Source: Sphingomonas sp. GM_Shp_1
GTDB taxonomy: Bacteria; Pseudomonadota; Alphaproteobacteria; Sphingomonadales; Sphingomonadaceae
Length of the DNA stretch: 64,000 bases
NCBI RefSeq assembly: GCF_026540895.1
Contig: NZ_JALNUR010000004.1
Span: 124,001 to 188,000 of the forward strand
Direction: 5' to 3'
Shown: positions 36,024 through 45,595 of the stretch, piece after piece
How positions within the stretch are numbered: the first letter of the stretch is position 1
Layout of the letters: each line of letters begins with the position of its first letter
Notes under the pieces: model-generated
What the model was told of the DNA's origin: nothing
Seen by the model: only the letters and a program-made list of their open reading frames with translations
Databases searched by the model: none
Program-made: the position numbers and the translations under genes

Positions 36024-38117
36024 ATGAACCGGATACGCCTATTGCTGGGAGCGCTGTCTATCCCGCTGGCAATACTGCCGATTTCAGCGCACGCGGATGA
36101 CGGTTACGCCCTTTGGCTGCGCACGGCCGCCTCATCGGTCGGACAGATAAATATAAAGCGGTTAGGCGACACCCCCACCCTCCGCCTGGCGGAGTCGGAG
36201 CTTCGCCGCGACATTTCGGCCGTTACGCCACCCATCGTCATCGCCACCACCTCCGCACCCGGTCTTCAGCCGCTGCACCTCGCCGCCGAGGATTTAGGCG
36301 ATGAGGGCTATCTGATTCGCAATGTGACACTGGACGGGCAGCGGGTCCTCCTCATCGCGGGCAATAGCGACCGCGGCGTCCTGTACGGGGCGTTCGCGCT
36401 CATCCGCCATCTTGCGGCGGGCGGCAAAGCTGACGCCCTTTCGCTCCGTTCCAGCCCTAAGGTGAAACTGCGCGTCCTCAACCATTGGGACAATCTGGAT
36501 GGATCGGTGGAGCGTGGTTATGCCGGGCAATCGCTCTGGGATTGGTGGACACTCCCGGACTTTCGTGATCCGCGCTATACCGACTATGCCCGCGCCAATG
36601 CGTCGATCGGGATCAACGGCACGGTCCTCAACAACGTCAACGCCAAGGCCGATAGCCTGACGCCCGCCTATATCGCCAAGGCGGCGGCGCTGGCGGAGGT
36701 GTTCCGGCCATGGGGTATCCGCGTCTACCTGTCGGTGCGCTTCTCAGCGCCGATCGAACTCGGAGGACTGAAGACCGCCGACCCGCGCGATCCGGCGGTC
36801 GCCGCCTGGTGGAAGGCCAAGGCGGACGAAATCTACCGCGCCATTCCCGACTTCGGCGGCTTTCTGGTCAAGGCCAATAGCGAAGGCCAGCCGGGTCCGC
36901 GCGATTATGGCGCCACCCATGCCGACGGCGCGAACATGCTCGCCGCCGCCGTGCGCGACCATGGCGGCATCGTAATGTGGCGGGCCTTCGTCTATGCCGA
37001 GACCGACCCCGAGGATCGCGCCAAGCAGGCCTATACCGGATTCAAGCCCCTGGACGGCAAGTTCGCCGACAATGTGCTCGTTCAGGTCAAGAACGGCGCG
37101 ATCGATTTCCAGCCGCGCGAGCCTTTCCACCCCCTGTTCGGCGCGATGCCGCGCACGCCCCTGATGATCGAGTTCCAGATCACCAAGGAGTATCTCGGCT
37201 TCGCGACCCACCTCGCCTATCTCGGCCCGCTCTTTACCGAGACGCTCGACGCCCGGACCGGGCAGAAGTCGGGTGAGACGGTGGCCGATGTCGTCGACGG
37301 GCAGGCCGAGCACCACAAGCTGTCCGGCATGGCGGGTGTCGCGAATATCGGGCGTGACCGGGACTGGAGCGGATCGACGTTCAACCAGGCCAATTGGTAT
37401 GCCTTCGGCCGCCTTGCCTGGGACCCCGACCTGTCGGCGGAGGCGATCGCCCGCGCCTGGGTCGCGCAGACCTTCGGCACCGATCCGCAGATCGTCGACA
37501 CGATCACTGCCATGATGATGGGATCGCGCGAAGCGGTCGTCGACTATACCGGCGCCTTCGGGCTGGCGCATCTGATGGCGACCGGCCACCATTACGGACC
37601 CGGCCCCTGGGTGTCCGAGCTGGCGCGGCCGGAATGGAATCCCGTCTATTACCACCGGGCCGACGCCGCCGGGATCGGCTTCGACCGGACCGTATCGGGC
37701 AGCAACGCGGTCGGCCAATATGCCGGCCCCGTCGCCAAGGCATTCGCCAAGCCGGAGACGACGCCGGAGTCGATGCTCCTCTGGTTCCATCACGTGTCAT
37801 GGGACCGGCGCATGGCCGACGGACAGACCCTATGGACCAACCTGGTCGCGCGTTATGATCGGGGCGTCGCCTATGTCGAGCAGATGCAGCGGCAGTGGGA
37901 CAGCCTGCGCGACCGGATCGATGCGGAGCGCTGGCAGAAGACCGCGACCTATCTGGCCGTGCAGGAGCGCGAGGCGCGCTGGTGGCGGGATGCGAGCCTG
38001 GCCTATTGGATGTCGGTCAACCATCGCCCACTCCCCTCAGGCGTTCGGCCGCCCGAGCATGATCTGGCGTGGTACAAGGCGCAGCAATTCCCCTATGCGC
38101 CGGGCCAAGCTCATTAG
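36024..38117 (+). CDS. Alpha-glucuronidase, GH67
   Basis: It releases (4-O-methyl-)glucuronate from the non-reducing end of xylo-oligosaccharides. The 697-residue length is normal. GGGAGAG six bases before ATG 36024 sets the start. The signal peptide is MNRIRLLLGALSIPLAILPI with cleavage at AHA, placing it in the periplasm. Signatures include LRVLNHWDNLDGSVERGYAG, FLVKANSEGQPGPRDYGATH (catalytic Glu region), HADGANMLAAAVRDHGG and IEFQITKEYLGF (second acidic site). It is divergent from manD and the hexuronate carrier, which would handle the released uronate. Confidence 0.94.
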   Translation: MNRIRLLLGALSIPLAILPISAHADDGYALWLRTAASSVGQINIKRLGDTPTLRLAESELRRDISAVTPPIVIATTSAPGLQPLHLAAEDLGDEGYLIRNVTLDGQRVLLIAGNSDRGVLYGAFALIRHLAAGGKADALSLRSSPKVKLRVLNHWDNLDGSVERGYAGQSLWDWWTLPDFRDPRYTDYARANASIGINGTVLNNVNAKADSLTPAYIAKAAALAEVFRPWGIRVYLSVRFSAPIELGGLKTADPRDPAVAAWWKAKADEIYRAIPDFGGFLVKANSEGQPGPRDYGATHADGANMLAAAVRDHGGIVMWRAFVYAETDPEDRAKQAYTGFKPLDGKFADNVLVQVKNGAIDFQPREPFHPLFGAMPRTPLMIEFQITKEYLGFATHLAYLGPLFTETLDARTGQKSGETVADVVDGQAEHHKLSGMAGVANIGRDRDWSGSTFNQANWYAFGRLAWDPDLSAEAIARAWVAQTFGTDPQIVDTITAMMMGSREAVVDYTGAFGLAHLMATGHHYGPGPWVSELARPEWNPVYYHRADAAGIGFDRTVSGSNAVGQYAGPVAKAFAKPETTPESMLLWFHHVSWDRRMADGQTLWTNLVARYDRGVAYVEQMQRQWDSLRDRIDAERWQKTATYLAVQEREARWWRDASLAYWMSVNHRPLPSGVRPPEHDLAWYKAQQFPYAPGQAH

Positions 38118-38164
38118 AGATGGGGCTATGGACGGCCGACCGACCGCTCCCTCGCTCGAGTTGG

Positions 38165-38226
38165 TCGGACGATTCTCCATGCTGGTTCAAATGACCAACG
38201 ATTGCATTTTGGTCCGTCCGATTTTT
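38165..38226 (+). terminator. Possible terminator behind the alpha-glucuronidase gene
   Basis: TCGGACG (38165-38171) can pair with CGTCCGA (38215-38221), followed by TTTTT. The large 43-base loop makes this weak; a small hairpin (GGTTCAAATGACC) lies inside it. Confidence 0.3.
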
Positions 38227-38356
38227 CATTTCGATTCGAACGCCGAGGTAAGGGACGCTTCTGGCACCGGAAGGAGCTGGGTTGGCTCTAATGAAGGCTA
38301 TCCTCACCGCTGATGATGAATTTGCCGTCATTCATTCCGGCCTAACCAATTTGCAT

Positions 38357-38394
38357 TTGACTTCCTGACCGATAGGCATATCGATAGCGCTATC
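38357..38394 (+). promoter_or_regulatory. Promoter with overlapping LacI-like operator
   Basis: TTGACT (38357-38362), a 16-base spacer and TATCGA (38379-38384) form a sigma-70-like promoter. The perfect palindrome GATAGCGCTATC (38383-38394) overlaps the -10 and start site, the usual place for a repressor. Confidence 0.6.
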
Positions 38395-38643
38395 AATAAA
38401 ACCGCGTCAGACGGTCATGAGGGGAAGCGGAATGGTTTCCATGGCAATAGCATCTCCGGCTTCGTCGGACATGGCGCTCGGCGCGGTGGAGACCTGCGGC
38501 TTCTTCGCCGCTGCCCGATGCAGCATACCCCATCGACGGCACCCTTCCTATTCCGCCTGACTGAGGCGCTTCCGCCATCATCATCACATGAATGCCCCCG
38601 CATGCCGCGACGAACGGCAGCGGGCCGACAGAGAGGACCTGAC

Positions 38644-41600
38644 ATGAAATCCACGCCCAACATCCGCCTGTGCCGCCTGACGCTTCTGTGCGCCACGGCG
38701 GTCGGCGCGATGACTGCCTCCACGGCGCTCGCCCAGGCGGTTCCCCCTCCCCAGGAACAGGTTCCGGCCGATGGCCAGGACAATGGCCCCTCGACGCCGC
38801 CGGCGCCGCAGACCGACCAGACCCAGGGCACGCCGAGTGAGGATATCGTCGTCACCGGCTATCGTTCCAGCCTTGCCAAGTCGACCAATGCCAAGCGCGC
38901 GTCGACCGGCTTCACCGACTCGATCTTCGCTGAGGATATCGGCAAGTTCCCCGACACGAACATCGCGGAATCCTTCAACCGCATTCCCGGCGTGACCATC
39001 ACCCGCGACGTGACCGGCGAAGGCACCAACGTCGCCATTCGCGGGCTCGGCTCGAACTTCACCAACGTCACGCTGAACGGCGCGCCGATCGCCGTCGCTT
39101 CGTCGGGCGCGACCGATGCGCAGGGCACCGACCGCTCGGTCGACCTCAGCTTCTTCCCGACCGACTTGTTCACCAAGCTGACCGTGAACAAGAGCTACAC
39201 CGCCGACCTTCTGGAAGGCGGCGCGGCGGGCAATATCGACCTGCGCTCCGCCCGGCCGTTCGATCGCAACGGCCCGTTCCTGGCCTATAATATCCAAGGC
39301 ACCAAGCAGACGCCGGAAGACCGGATCGGCGCACGCGGATCGCTGATCGGCAGTTGGCGCAACGATACGTTCGGCATCCTGGCCGGCGTCTCGGCGCAGC
39401 GCATCTTCACCGATACGCGCGGGTATGAGACGATCGGCTACACCAACCCCGCGCTGACCGCCGCGCAGTGCGGCGCGACGAGCGGATGCAACAGCACCGG
39501 CGGCGGCAACTGGACGATACCGGCGGTGGTTCCCAACGGAGCCGGGGCCGGGCTGGTCCCTGGCACGACGATCGACCGCGCCTTCCTGCTGGCCAACAAT
39601 CCCGGCGCGACGATCCAGCAGATCGACAACGGCCTGTTGCCGCGTCTCGGTCGCTTCACCAGCATCCGGGGTCCGCGCGACCGCGTCAACGCGATCGTCA
39701 GCGCGGAATATCGCCCGACCGATACCCTTCACTTCTATGTCGACGGGCTCTATGGCTACAAGAAGAACGAGCTGACCCGTGAGAACATGGCGTGGATCGT
39801 GCGCAACGGCGCGATCATTCCCACCAACCTGACCTTCGACAAGGCGGATTGCAGCGCGGGCTGCACGGTCACCGGCGGCACCTTCGCCAATGTCCAGTTC
39901 TTCAACGAATTCCGCCCCTATACCGAGACGACGCATCTCTGGAGCGTCAATCCCGGCGGCGAGTGGGAGATCGCCGACAAGCTCAAGCTCAACTTCCAGG
40001 GCAATTACGCGCGCTCGACCTTCCACCGCGAGAGCCCGACCGTCGGCATGACCACGCCGCTGGGCGTCGGCAATACCGTCACCTATTCGAACGATGGCGG
40101 CCTGCCGACCATCACCAGCGCGCTGGACCTCAACGATCCGAAGAATTTCGGCTGGTATGCGGGCAGCCGCGTCAATCTCCAGGACGAACGCCGCCTCAAC
40201 ATCAACAAGGGGTTCCGGGGCGATCTGACCTGGGGTGACACCGCGCTGAACCTGAAGGTGGGTGGTGCCTATGACAACACGTCGCGCCAGATCCGCGGTT
40301 TCGACAACAGCCAGTTCTGGCAGAATGCGGTGTGCGGCAACAATCCCAACGTCGCCGTCCCCTCGCCCAATTCGCAGCCGCCGTGCGAAGGACTGAACGC
40401 CCCCGGCGCGGCGCCCGCCGGTTACCCGACCTATCCGGGTTATGGCACCGGCTTCAGCGCGGGCATGAGCGGCCCGGTCAGCTATGGCGGATCGCTGATC
40501 CCCAACAGCGCCGCCCCCAGCTATCTGAAGCCGGGCCGCGCCGGGTTCGTGACGGTCGACTGGCCCGCCTTCGCCGCCGCCAGCAACTACCAGTATTTCC
40601 ATGACACCGCGCCGGAGAGCGGGGGTGCGAACACCGGGGCCAGCGGCGGCTTCATCCGCGAAGTCGTCAAGTCGGCCTTCGCGACCCTGAACGGCGCGCA
40701 GGACCTGGGCGGCAACACGCTGCGCTTCAATGTCGGCCTGCGCTACGTCAACACCATCCAGACCATCTCGGGCCGCGTCTCTCTGCCCGATCCGCGCAAC
40801 GCGCCGGCGGGTGGCGGATCGCTTCCGGATGGCAGCCGCTATCCGAACATCGTCAACATCGCCCAGACGCGCAACGTCTATTCCGAATGGCTGCCCGCCG
40901 CGACCTTCGCCTATGATGTCGGCGAGCATGCGGTGGTCCGCGTCGCCGGATCGCGCACCATGACCCGGCCCGATCCTTCGGCTCAGCTTCCGGGCGTCAA
41001 TTTCGGCGCGCCCTCGGCAGATCAGGCGTCGATCGGCAACCCGGCGCTGGCGCCCTATCTGTCGACCAATCTCGACCTGGGATTCGAATATTATACCGGT
41101 CGGGAAGGCGTGATCAGCTTCAACGCCTTCCGCAAGTCGATCGAGGGTTTCACGACGACCGCGATCAACACGGTGCCCTTCTCCAACCTGGCGCAGTACG
41201 GCATCACCTATGACACGCTGAACCCGACGCAGCAGATCGCGATCAACGCACGCGGCGGGCCCAGCCAGGCGCAGGTCCAGGTCACGTCGCAGGTCAACGT
41301 CCCCAACAAGCTGACGATCAACGGCCTGGAATTCCAGTGGGTCCAGCCGCTCGACTTCCTGACCCGCGCGATCGGCATCACCGGCTTCGGCTTCAACGCC
41401 AACGCGACGATCGTCGACCAGCGCAGCGACGGCCCGGCCATCGCCTTCGGCGTCGCGCCGTTCACCTACAACATCACCGGTTATTACGAGAAGAACGGCG
41501 TGATGCTGCGCGTCGCCACCACCTCGCGTCAGGGATCGCAGAACAGTGGCGCGGCGCAGAACGGCATTCCCGCCGCCGCGCTGTTCGGGACCGACTATAC

Positions 41601-41790
41601 CACCTACGACTTCTCGTCGGCGTTCGACCTCGACAAGATTTTCGGTATCCCCGGCGCGCCGCAGCTGACCATCAACGTCGCCAACTTCACCAACGCGACG
41701 CTGCGGTCCTATTTCCAGTTCGAGAATGCGACCTTCACCCAGTACAAGCCCGGTCGCCAGTTCCTGATCGGCCTGCGCGGAACCTTCTAA
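38644..41790 (+). CDS. TonB-dependent receptor, carbohydrate-uptake type
   Basis: A 1048-residue outer-membrane receptor, probably for xylo- or glucurono-oligosaccharides. GAGG seven bases before ATG 38644 decides the start. The signal peptide ends near STALAQA, followed by a Pro/Gln-rich linker. The TonB box and plug run EDIVVTGYRSSLAKSTNAKR, AEDIGKFPDTNIAESFNRIP, GVTITRDVTGEGTNVAIRGL and FTNVTLNGAPIAV. This is the Xanthomonas/Caulobacter-type subfamily used for plant sugars rather than siderophores. The protein ends in LIGLRGTF, the terminal barrel strand. The promoter palindrome links it to the GH67/manD genes. Confidence 0.92.
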   Translation: MKSTPNIRLCRLTLLCATAVGAMTASTALAQAVPPPQEQVPADGQDNGPSTPPAPQTDQTQGTPSEDIVVTGYRSSLAKSTNAKRASTGFTDSIFAEDIGKFPDTNIAESFNRIPGVTITRDVTGEGTNVAIRGLGSNFTNVTLNGAPIAVASSGATDAQGTDRSVDLSFFPTDLFTKLTVNKSYTADLLEGGAAGNIDLRSARPFDRNGPFLAYNIQGTKQTPEDRIGARGSLIGSWRNDTFGILAGVSAQRIFTDTRGYETIGYTNPALTAAQCGATSGCNSTGGGNWTIPAVVPNGAGAGLVPGTTIDRAFLLANNPGATIQQIDNGLLPRLGRFTSIRGPRDRVNAIVSAEYRPTDTLHFYVDGLYGYKKNELTRENMAWIVRNGAIIPTNLTFDKADCSAGCTVTGGTFANVQFFNEFRPYTETTHLWSVNPGGEWEIADKLKLNFQGNYARSTFHRESPTVGMTTPLGVGNTVTYSNDGGLPTITSALDLNDPKNFGWYAGSRVNLQDERRLNINKGFRGDLTWGDTALNLKVGGAYDNTSRQIRGFDNSQFWQNAVCGNNPNVAVPSPNSQPPCEGLNAPGAAPAGYPTYPGYGTGFSAGMSGPVSYGGSLIPNSAAPSYLKPGRAGFVTVDWPAFAAASNYQYFHDTAPESGGANTGASGGFIREVVKSAFATLNGAQDLGGNTLRFNVGLRYVNTIQTISGRVSLPDPRNAPAGGGSLPDGSRYPNIVNIAQTRNVYSEWLPAATFAYDVGEHAVVRVAGSRTMTRPDPSAQLPGVNFGAPSADQASIGNPALAPYLSTNLDLGFEYYTGREGVISFNAFRKSIEGFTTTAINTVPFSNLAQYGITYDTLNPTQQIAINARGGPSQAQVQVTSQVNVPNKLTINGLEFQWVQPLDFLTRAIGITGFGFNANATIVDQRSDGPAIAFGVAPFTYNITGYYEKNGVMLRVATTSRQGSQNSGAAQNGIPAAALFGTDYTTYDFSSAFDLDKIFGIPGAPQLTINVANFTNATLRSYFQFENATFTQYKPGRQFLIGLRGTF

Positions 41791-41811
41791 CTTCGCCTCG
41801 CACCGAACGAG

Positions 41812-41841
41812 AAAGGCCCCGGTTTCCGCCGGGGCCTTTTT
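41812..41841 (+). terminator. Intrinsic terminator of the TonB receptor gene
   Basis: AAAGGCCCCGG (41812-41822) pairs with CCGGGGCCTTT (41829-41839) around a 6-base loop, with a T-tract at 41837-41841. It lies 21 bases after the stop and just ahead of the convergent amidase stop. Confidence 0.92.
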
Positions 41842-41842
41842 C

Positions 41843-43423
41843 TTACCGTCCGTCCAACCCGTTCCCCACATCGGCCTGCGGCAGATAGCGCGGCGCCTGC
41901 CGGGCCCCGGCACGCTGTTCATAGGCATAGCCAGCCCCCAGCACTACCGCGTCGGCATCTCGGGTCGCGATGAAGGACAGGCCGACCGGCATTCCCCGAA
42001 CCAGCCCCATCGGTACGGTCAAATGCGGATAGCCCGCCACCGCCGGCAGTTCGGAGGCCGAGGGTCCGTCATACTGATCGCCCTGGATCGGATCGCTCAG
42101 CCATGCCGCGCCATAGGTAGGCTCGACCAGCACCTGCACACGCGCCGTCTTCAACATCGCGTCGATGCCGTCCTCGCCCGCCAGCCGCAGGGATGTCCGC
42201 CGGGCTTCGAGATAGGCGGGATCGTTCAAGCCCTTCGTCTTTACCGCCTGCTCGAACAATTCCTGTGCGAAGAAGGGCATTTCCTCGGCCGCGTGTTCGC
42301 GATTGAAGGCGATGACCTGATCGAGCGTCCGTGTCTTCACGGCGGCGGGCGTGGTGGCGAGATAGGCGTCGAGATCGGCCTTCAACTCGGTCATCAGCAC
42401 GGTCTGTTCGGCATCGCCCAGCCCCTTCAGTTCGGGCACCGTCACATCGACCAGAATGGCACCCGCCGACCTGAGCGTATCCAGCGCCTGATCATATCGC
42501 TCCCGTAAAGGGGCCGACATCGACTTTGGCCGGATCACCCCGACCCGCATTCCCGACAAGGCGCTGGTCGACAGGCCCGTCGTATAGTCGCGGGCCATGG
42601 CCTTCGCCGTCGCCGGATCGGCGGGATCGCGGCCCACCATGGCCGACAGCATCGTCGCGACATCACGAACGCTGCGCCCCATGGGGCCCGGCGTATCCTG
42701 GCTATGGCTGATCGGCACGACATGGGTGCGACTGACCAGGCCGATCGAGGGCTTGAACCCGACCAGGCCGTTGACCGATGAGGGGCAGACCACCGATCCA
42801 TCGGTCTCGGTCCCGACCGCGGTCGCCGCGAAGCTCGCCGCAACGGCAGCCCCCGAACCCGACGACGAGCCACAGGCGGTACGATCGAGCGCATAGGGGT
42901 TACGCACCAGCCCGCCGACCGCGCTCCAACCGCTCATCGAATGGGTCGAGCGGATATTGGCCCATTCCGACAGGTTCGTCTTGCCCAGGATGACCGCCCC
43001 CGCCCGCCGCAGCAGCGCGACCACCGGCGCATCGCGGCCGGTGACGTTGTCGGCCAGGGCAAGGCTGCCCGCCGTCGTCGCGACCCGGTCGGCGGTCTCG
43101 ATATTGTCCTTGATCAGGATCGGAATGCCATGAAGCGGTCCGCGAACCCGGCCGCGCCGTCGTTCCTCGTCGAGTTTGCGGGCCTGCGCCACGGCATCGG
43201 GGTTGAGCGCGATGACGCTGCGCAAGGTCGGGCCTTTGCGATCCATCGCCGCGATCCGGGCCAGATAGGCTCGTGTGATATCGGCGCTGCTCGCCTGCCC
43301 CTTGGCCATCATCGCCTGCAACTGGTCGATCGATACCTCTTCGACCTTCACCTGCCGCGCCGCCGCGGGCTGAGCCAGGACCGAAGCCGTGATCGCTAGT
43401 CCGAGCATGAAGTCGCGCATCAT
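41843..43423 (-). CDS. Secreted amidase (amidase signature family)
   Basis: A 526-residue exported hydrolase of C-N bonds. The signal is MMRDFMLGLAITASVLAQ, cleaved near AAA. The Ser-cisSer-Lys triad is intact: Lys in GIPILIKDNIET, cis-Ser in ACGSSSGSGAAVAA and nucleophile Ser in GTETDGSVVCPSSVNG. The substrate is unknown; exported members often act on peptides or amides. AGGGGG lies three bases before ATG 43423 and six before ATG 43420, so either may be used. It is convergent with the TonB receptor and divergent from the inositol operon. Confidence 0.9.
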   Translation of the reverse strand: MMRDFMLGLAITASVLAQPAAARQVKVEEVSIDQLQAMMAKGQASSADITRAYLARIAAMDRKGPTLRSVIALNPDAVAQARKLDEERRRGRVRGPLHGIPILIKDNIETADRVATTAGSLALADNVTGRDAPVVALLRRAGAVILGKTNLSEWANIRSTHSMSGWSAVGGLVRNPYALDRTACGSSSGSGAAVAASFAATAVGTETDGSVVCPSSVNGLVGFKPSIGLVSRTHVVPISHSQDTPGPMGRSVRDVATMLSAMVGRDPADPATAKAMARDYTTGLSTSALSGMRVGVIRPKSMSAPLRERYDQALDTLRSAGAILVDVTVPELKGLGDAEQTVLMTELKADLDAYLATTPAAVKTRTLDQVIAFNREHAAEEMPFFAQELFEQAVKTKGLNDPAYLEARRTSLRLAGEDGIDAMLKTARVQVLVEPTYGAAWLSDPIQGDQYDGPSASELPAVAGYPHLTVPMGLVRGMPVGLSFIATRDADAVVLGAGYAYEQRAGARQAPRYLPQADVGNGLDGR

Positions 43424-43630
43424 CGTCCCCCTTTGTCCGCCGCCCAAGCTAACGGCGACGGCACCTCGCACAAGTCGTTGATTGTTCGCGGCCTTCACGA
43501 AAGCGAGCTTGGCGGATGGCGCTGGACGTCCCTCGGCGCCATCGCGCGCCTGAAAAGCGACGCAGGCGGTCTTTTTATTGGAAGTGCAGGCAAATCGCTT
43601 GCCGGACCTCGCGGAGGCGCTGTATGTGAC

Positions 43631-44506
43631 ATGTGTATGACACGTCCTCCACCGGACCGGTCGCGGGATCGCCGGATCGAGGATCCGACCAATCTCTGGA
43701 TCGTACACCCAGCGGCCGATTTGCTGCTGCCTTGGTTCGTCGCCCGGCGAATATCGGCCAATATGGTGTCGGGCGGCGGCTTGCTCCTAGGCGCCTTGGC
43801 GGCGCTCAGCTATGCCCAGTGGCAGGATTGGCGTTTCGTCCTGCTCGGCCTGATCCTCTCCATCTGCTGGCTGATCGCCGACGGGCTGGACGGCATGATC
43901 GCCCGCGCGACCGGCACCGCCAGTCCGCTGGGCCGGGCGCTGGACGGACTGTGCGACCATGGCGTCTTCGCGCTGATCTATATCGTTCTGGCCTGGTCGA
44001 TCGGAACGACGGGCGGCTGGCTGCTCGCGATCGCCGCCGGGGCGGCCCATGCGGTCCAGTCCAATTATTATGAAAGCGAGCGGGCGCGCTTCCACCGCCG
44101 ATGCAAGGGGCTGACCGCCCCCGCCGCCTTGCCGCTCAGCCGCAACCCGCTGGTGCGCTGTTATGACTGGGTCGCGGGCACGCTGGAACGCTTCGCCGGA
44201 CGCTTCGACGTGGCGTTGGGGCGCCAGAGCGATCCCATGTCGCTCGCCACCACCTATGGCGTCGCGGCCGTCCCGCCGATGCGGTTGATGAGCCTGCTGA
44301 GCGCCAATGTACGCGTCTATACTATCTTCCTGGCCTGTCTGGCGGGCGATCCCCGCTGGTTCTGGTGGGTCGAAATCGGGCCGCTGACGGTGATCCTGCT
44401 CATCGGGCTGGTCTGGCACCGCCAGGTGGAGCGCCGCCTGATCCGTTCCGACACCCCTTTCCATCAACAAAACCTGATCCACTCGAAGGATATGAACACC
44501 CAATGA
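43631..44506 (+). CDS. CDP-alcohol phosphotransferase (probable inositol-phosphate transferase)
   Basis: A 291-residue integral membrane enzyme. The CDP-alcohol signature is complete: DGLDGMIARATG, then SPLGRALDGLCDHG, giving D-x2-D-G-x2-A-R-x8-G-x3-D-x3-D. Helices surround it (WRFVLLGLILSICWLIADGL, FALIYIVLAWSIG, WVEIGPLTVILLIGLVW). These enzymes transfer a phospho-alcohol from a CDP carrier. The next two genes make inositol phosphate and, most likely, CDP-inositol. The enzyme may thus join inositol phosphate to another alcohol, as DIPP synthase does, or to a lipid. The start is uncertain: GGAGG lies 13 bases before ATG 43631, and ATG 43637 is near. The stop overlaps the Ino1 start (ATGA). 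Confidence 0.85.
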   Translation: MCMTRPPPDRSRDRRIEDPTNLWIVHPAADLLLPWFVARRISANMVSGGGLLLGALAALSYAQWQDWRFVLLGLILSICWLIADGLDGMIARATGTASPLGRALDGLCDHGVFALIYIVLAWSIGTTGGWLLAIAAGAAHAVQSNYYESERARFHRRCKGLTAPAALPLSRNPLVRCYDWVAGTLERFAGRFDVALGRQSDPMSLATTYGVAAVPPMRLMSLLSANVRVYTIFLACLAGDPRWFWWVEIGPLTVILLIGLVWHRQVERRLIRSDTPFHQQNLIHSKDMNTQ

Positions 44507-45594
44507 CGAGCATCAATATCGCTGTGGTCGGCGTCGGCAATTGCGCCAGCTCACTGGTCCAGGGACTGTCGCACTATCGCGACGGGGCGAATGATACGAT
44601 CGGCCTGATGCACTGGGACCTGGGCGGCTACCGGCCCAGCGATATCAAGGTCGTCGCGGCCTGGGACGTCGACACGCGCAAGGTCGGCAAGGACGTGGCC
44701 GAGGCGATCTTCGCCAAGCCCAACTGCACCGCCATCTTCTGCGAAACGATCGAGACGACCGGTGCGACCGTGCGCATGGGCAAGATCCTGGACGGCGTGG
44801 CCGAGCACATGTCCGAATATCAGGACGACCGCACCTTCATGCTCGCCGATGCGCCCGAGCCGACCAAGGAAGAGGTCGTCGCCGCGCTGCGCGAGTCCAA
44901 CACCGACGTGCTGATGAACTACCTGCCGGTCGGCAGCCAGAAGGCGAGCGAATTCTACGCCGAATGCGCCCTGGAAGCTGGCGTCGCCTTCGTCAACAAC
45001 ATCCCCGTCTTCATCGCCAGCAACCCCGAATGGGCGGCAAAATTCGAGGCGGCGGGCGTGCCGATCATCGGCGACGACATCAAGGCGCAGTTGGGCGCGA
45101 CCATCGTCCACCGCGTGCTGACCGACCTGTTCGCCAAGCGCGGCGTCAAGCTGGAGCGCACCTATCAGTTGAACACCGGCGGCAATACCGACTTCCTCAA
45201 CATGTCGAACCATCGCCGCCTCGCCTCGAAGAAGATTTCGAAGACCGAAGCGGTTCAGTCGGTCGCCGCCGAGCGTCTGGACGACGAGAATGTCCATATC
45301 GGCCCCTCGGACTATGTGCCGTGGCAGAACGACAACAAGGTCTGCTTCCTGCGCATGGAAGGGTCGATGTTCGGCGGCGTGCCGATGAACCTCGAACTCC
45401 GCCTCTCGGTCGAGGACAGCCCGAACAGCGCGGGCGTCGCCATCGACATGATCCGTTGCGCCAAGCTGGCCAAGGATCGCGGCCTGGCCGGTCCGATCGA
45501 TGCGGCATCGGCCTATTTCTGCAAGCACCCCCGCACCCAGATGACCGACGATCTCGCCGCGCAGGCGGTCGAAGACTTCATCACGATCCAATAA
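44503..45594 (+). CDS. ino1: Inositol-3-phosphate synthase (Ino1-type)
   Basis: It converts glucose-6-phosphate to L-myo-inositol-phosphate through an NAD-dependent redox-aldol reaction in the cytosol. At 363 residues it is the short form seen in Actinobacteria and archaea rather than the long eukaryotic form. The NAD loop is NIAVVGVGNCASSLVQGLSH. MNYLPVGSQKASEFYAECAL, YQLNTGGNTDFLNMSNHRR and DSPNSAGVAIDMIRCAKLAK are conserved active-site segments, and KAQLGATIVHRVL is also present. The start overlaps the CDP-alcohol transferase gene (ATGA); the stop is one base from the next start. This is a dedicated inositol operon. Confidence 0.93.
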   Translation: MTSINIAVVGVGNCASSLVQGLSHYRDGANDTIGLMHWDLGGYRPSDIKVVAAWDVDTRKVGKDVAEAIFAKPNCTAIFCETIETTGATVRMGKILDGVAEHMSEYQDDRTFMLADAPEPTKEEVVAALRESNTDVLMNYLPVGSQKASEFYAECALEAGVAFVNNIPVFIASNPEWAAKFEAAGVPIIGDDIKAQLGATIVHRVLTDLFAKRGVKLERTYQLNTGGNTDFLNMSNHRRLASKKISKTEAVQSVAAERLDDENVHIGPSDYVPWQNDNKVCFLRMEGSMFGGVPMNLELRLSVEDSPNSAGVAIDMIRCAKLAKDRGLAGPIDAASAYFCKHPRTQMTDDLAAQAVEDFITIQ

Positions 45595-45595
45595 G

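Larger units (their letters stand above)
38118..38643. other. 526-base gap before the TonB receptor
   Basis: No gene is convincing here. It contains a possible terminator of the glucuronidase gene, a promoter with an overlapping palindrome (38357-38394) and then about 250 bases of leader with no motif I recognise. Overlapping open frames (38393-38587, 38518 onward) lack ribosome sites. Confidence 0.6.

Noticed and set aside
35771..36025. 84-codon minus-strand frame in the manD/glucuronidase spacer
   Set aside because: It crosses the putative operator, has no ribosome site and no recognisable domain.
38584..41928. 1114-codon open frame opposite the TonB receptor gene
   Set aside because: It is the GC-rich antisense shadow of a receptor with clear motifs. 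Its translation is a featureless Arg/Asp/Gly-rich string with no ribosome site.
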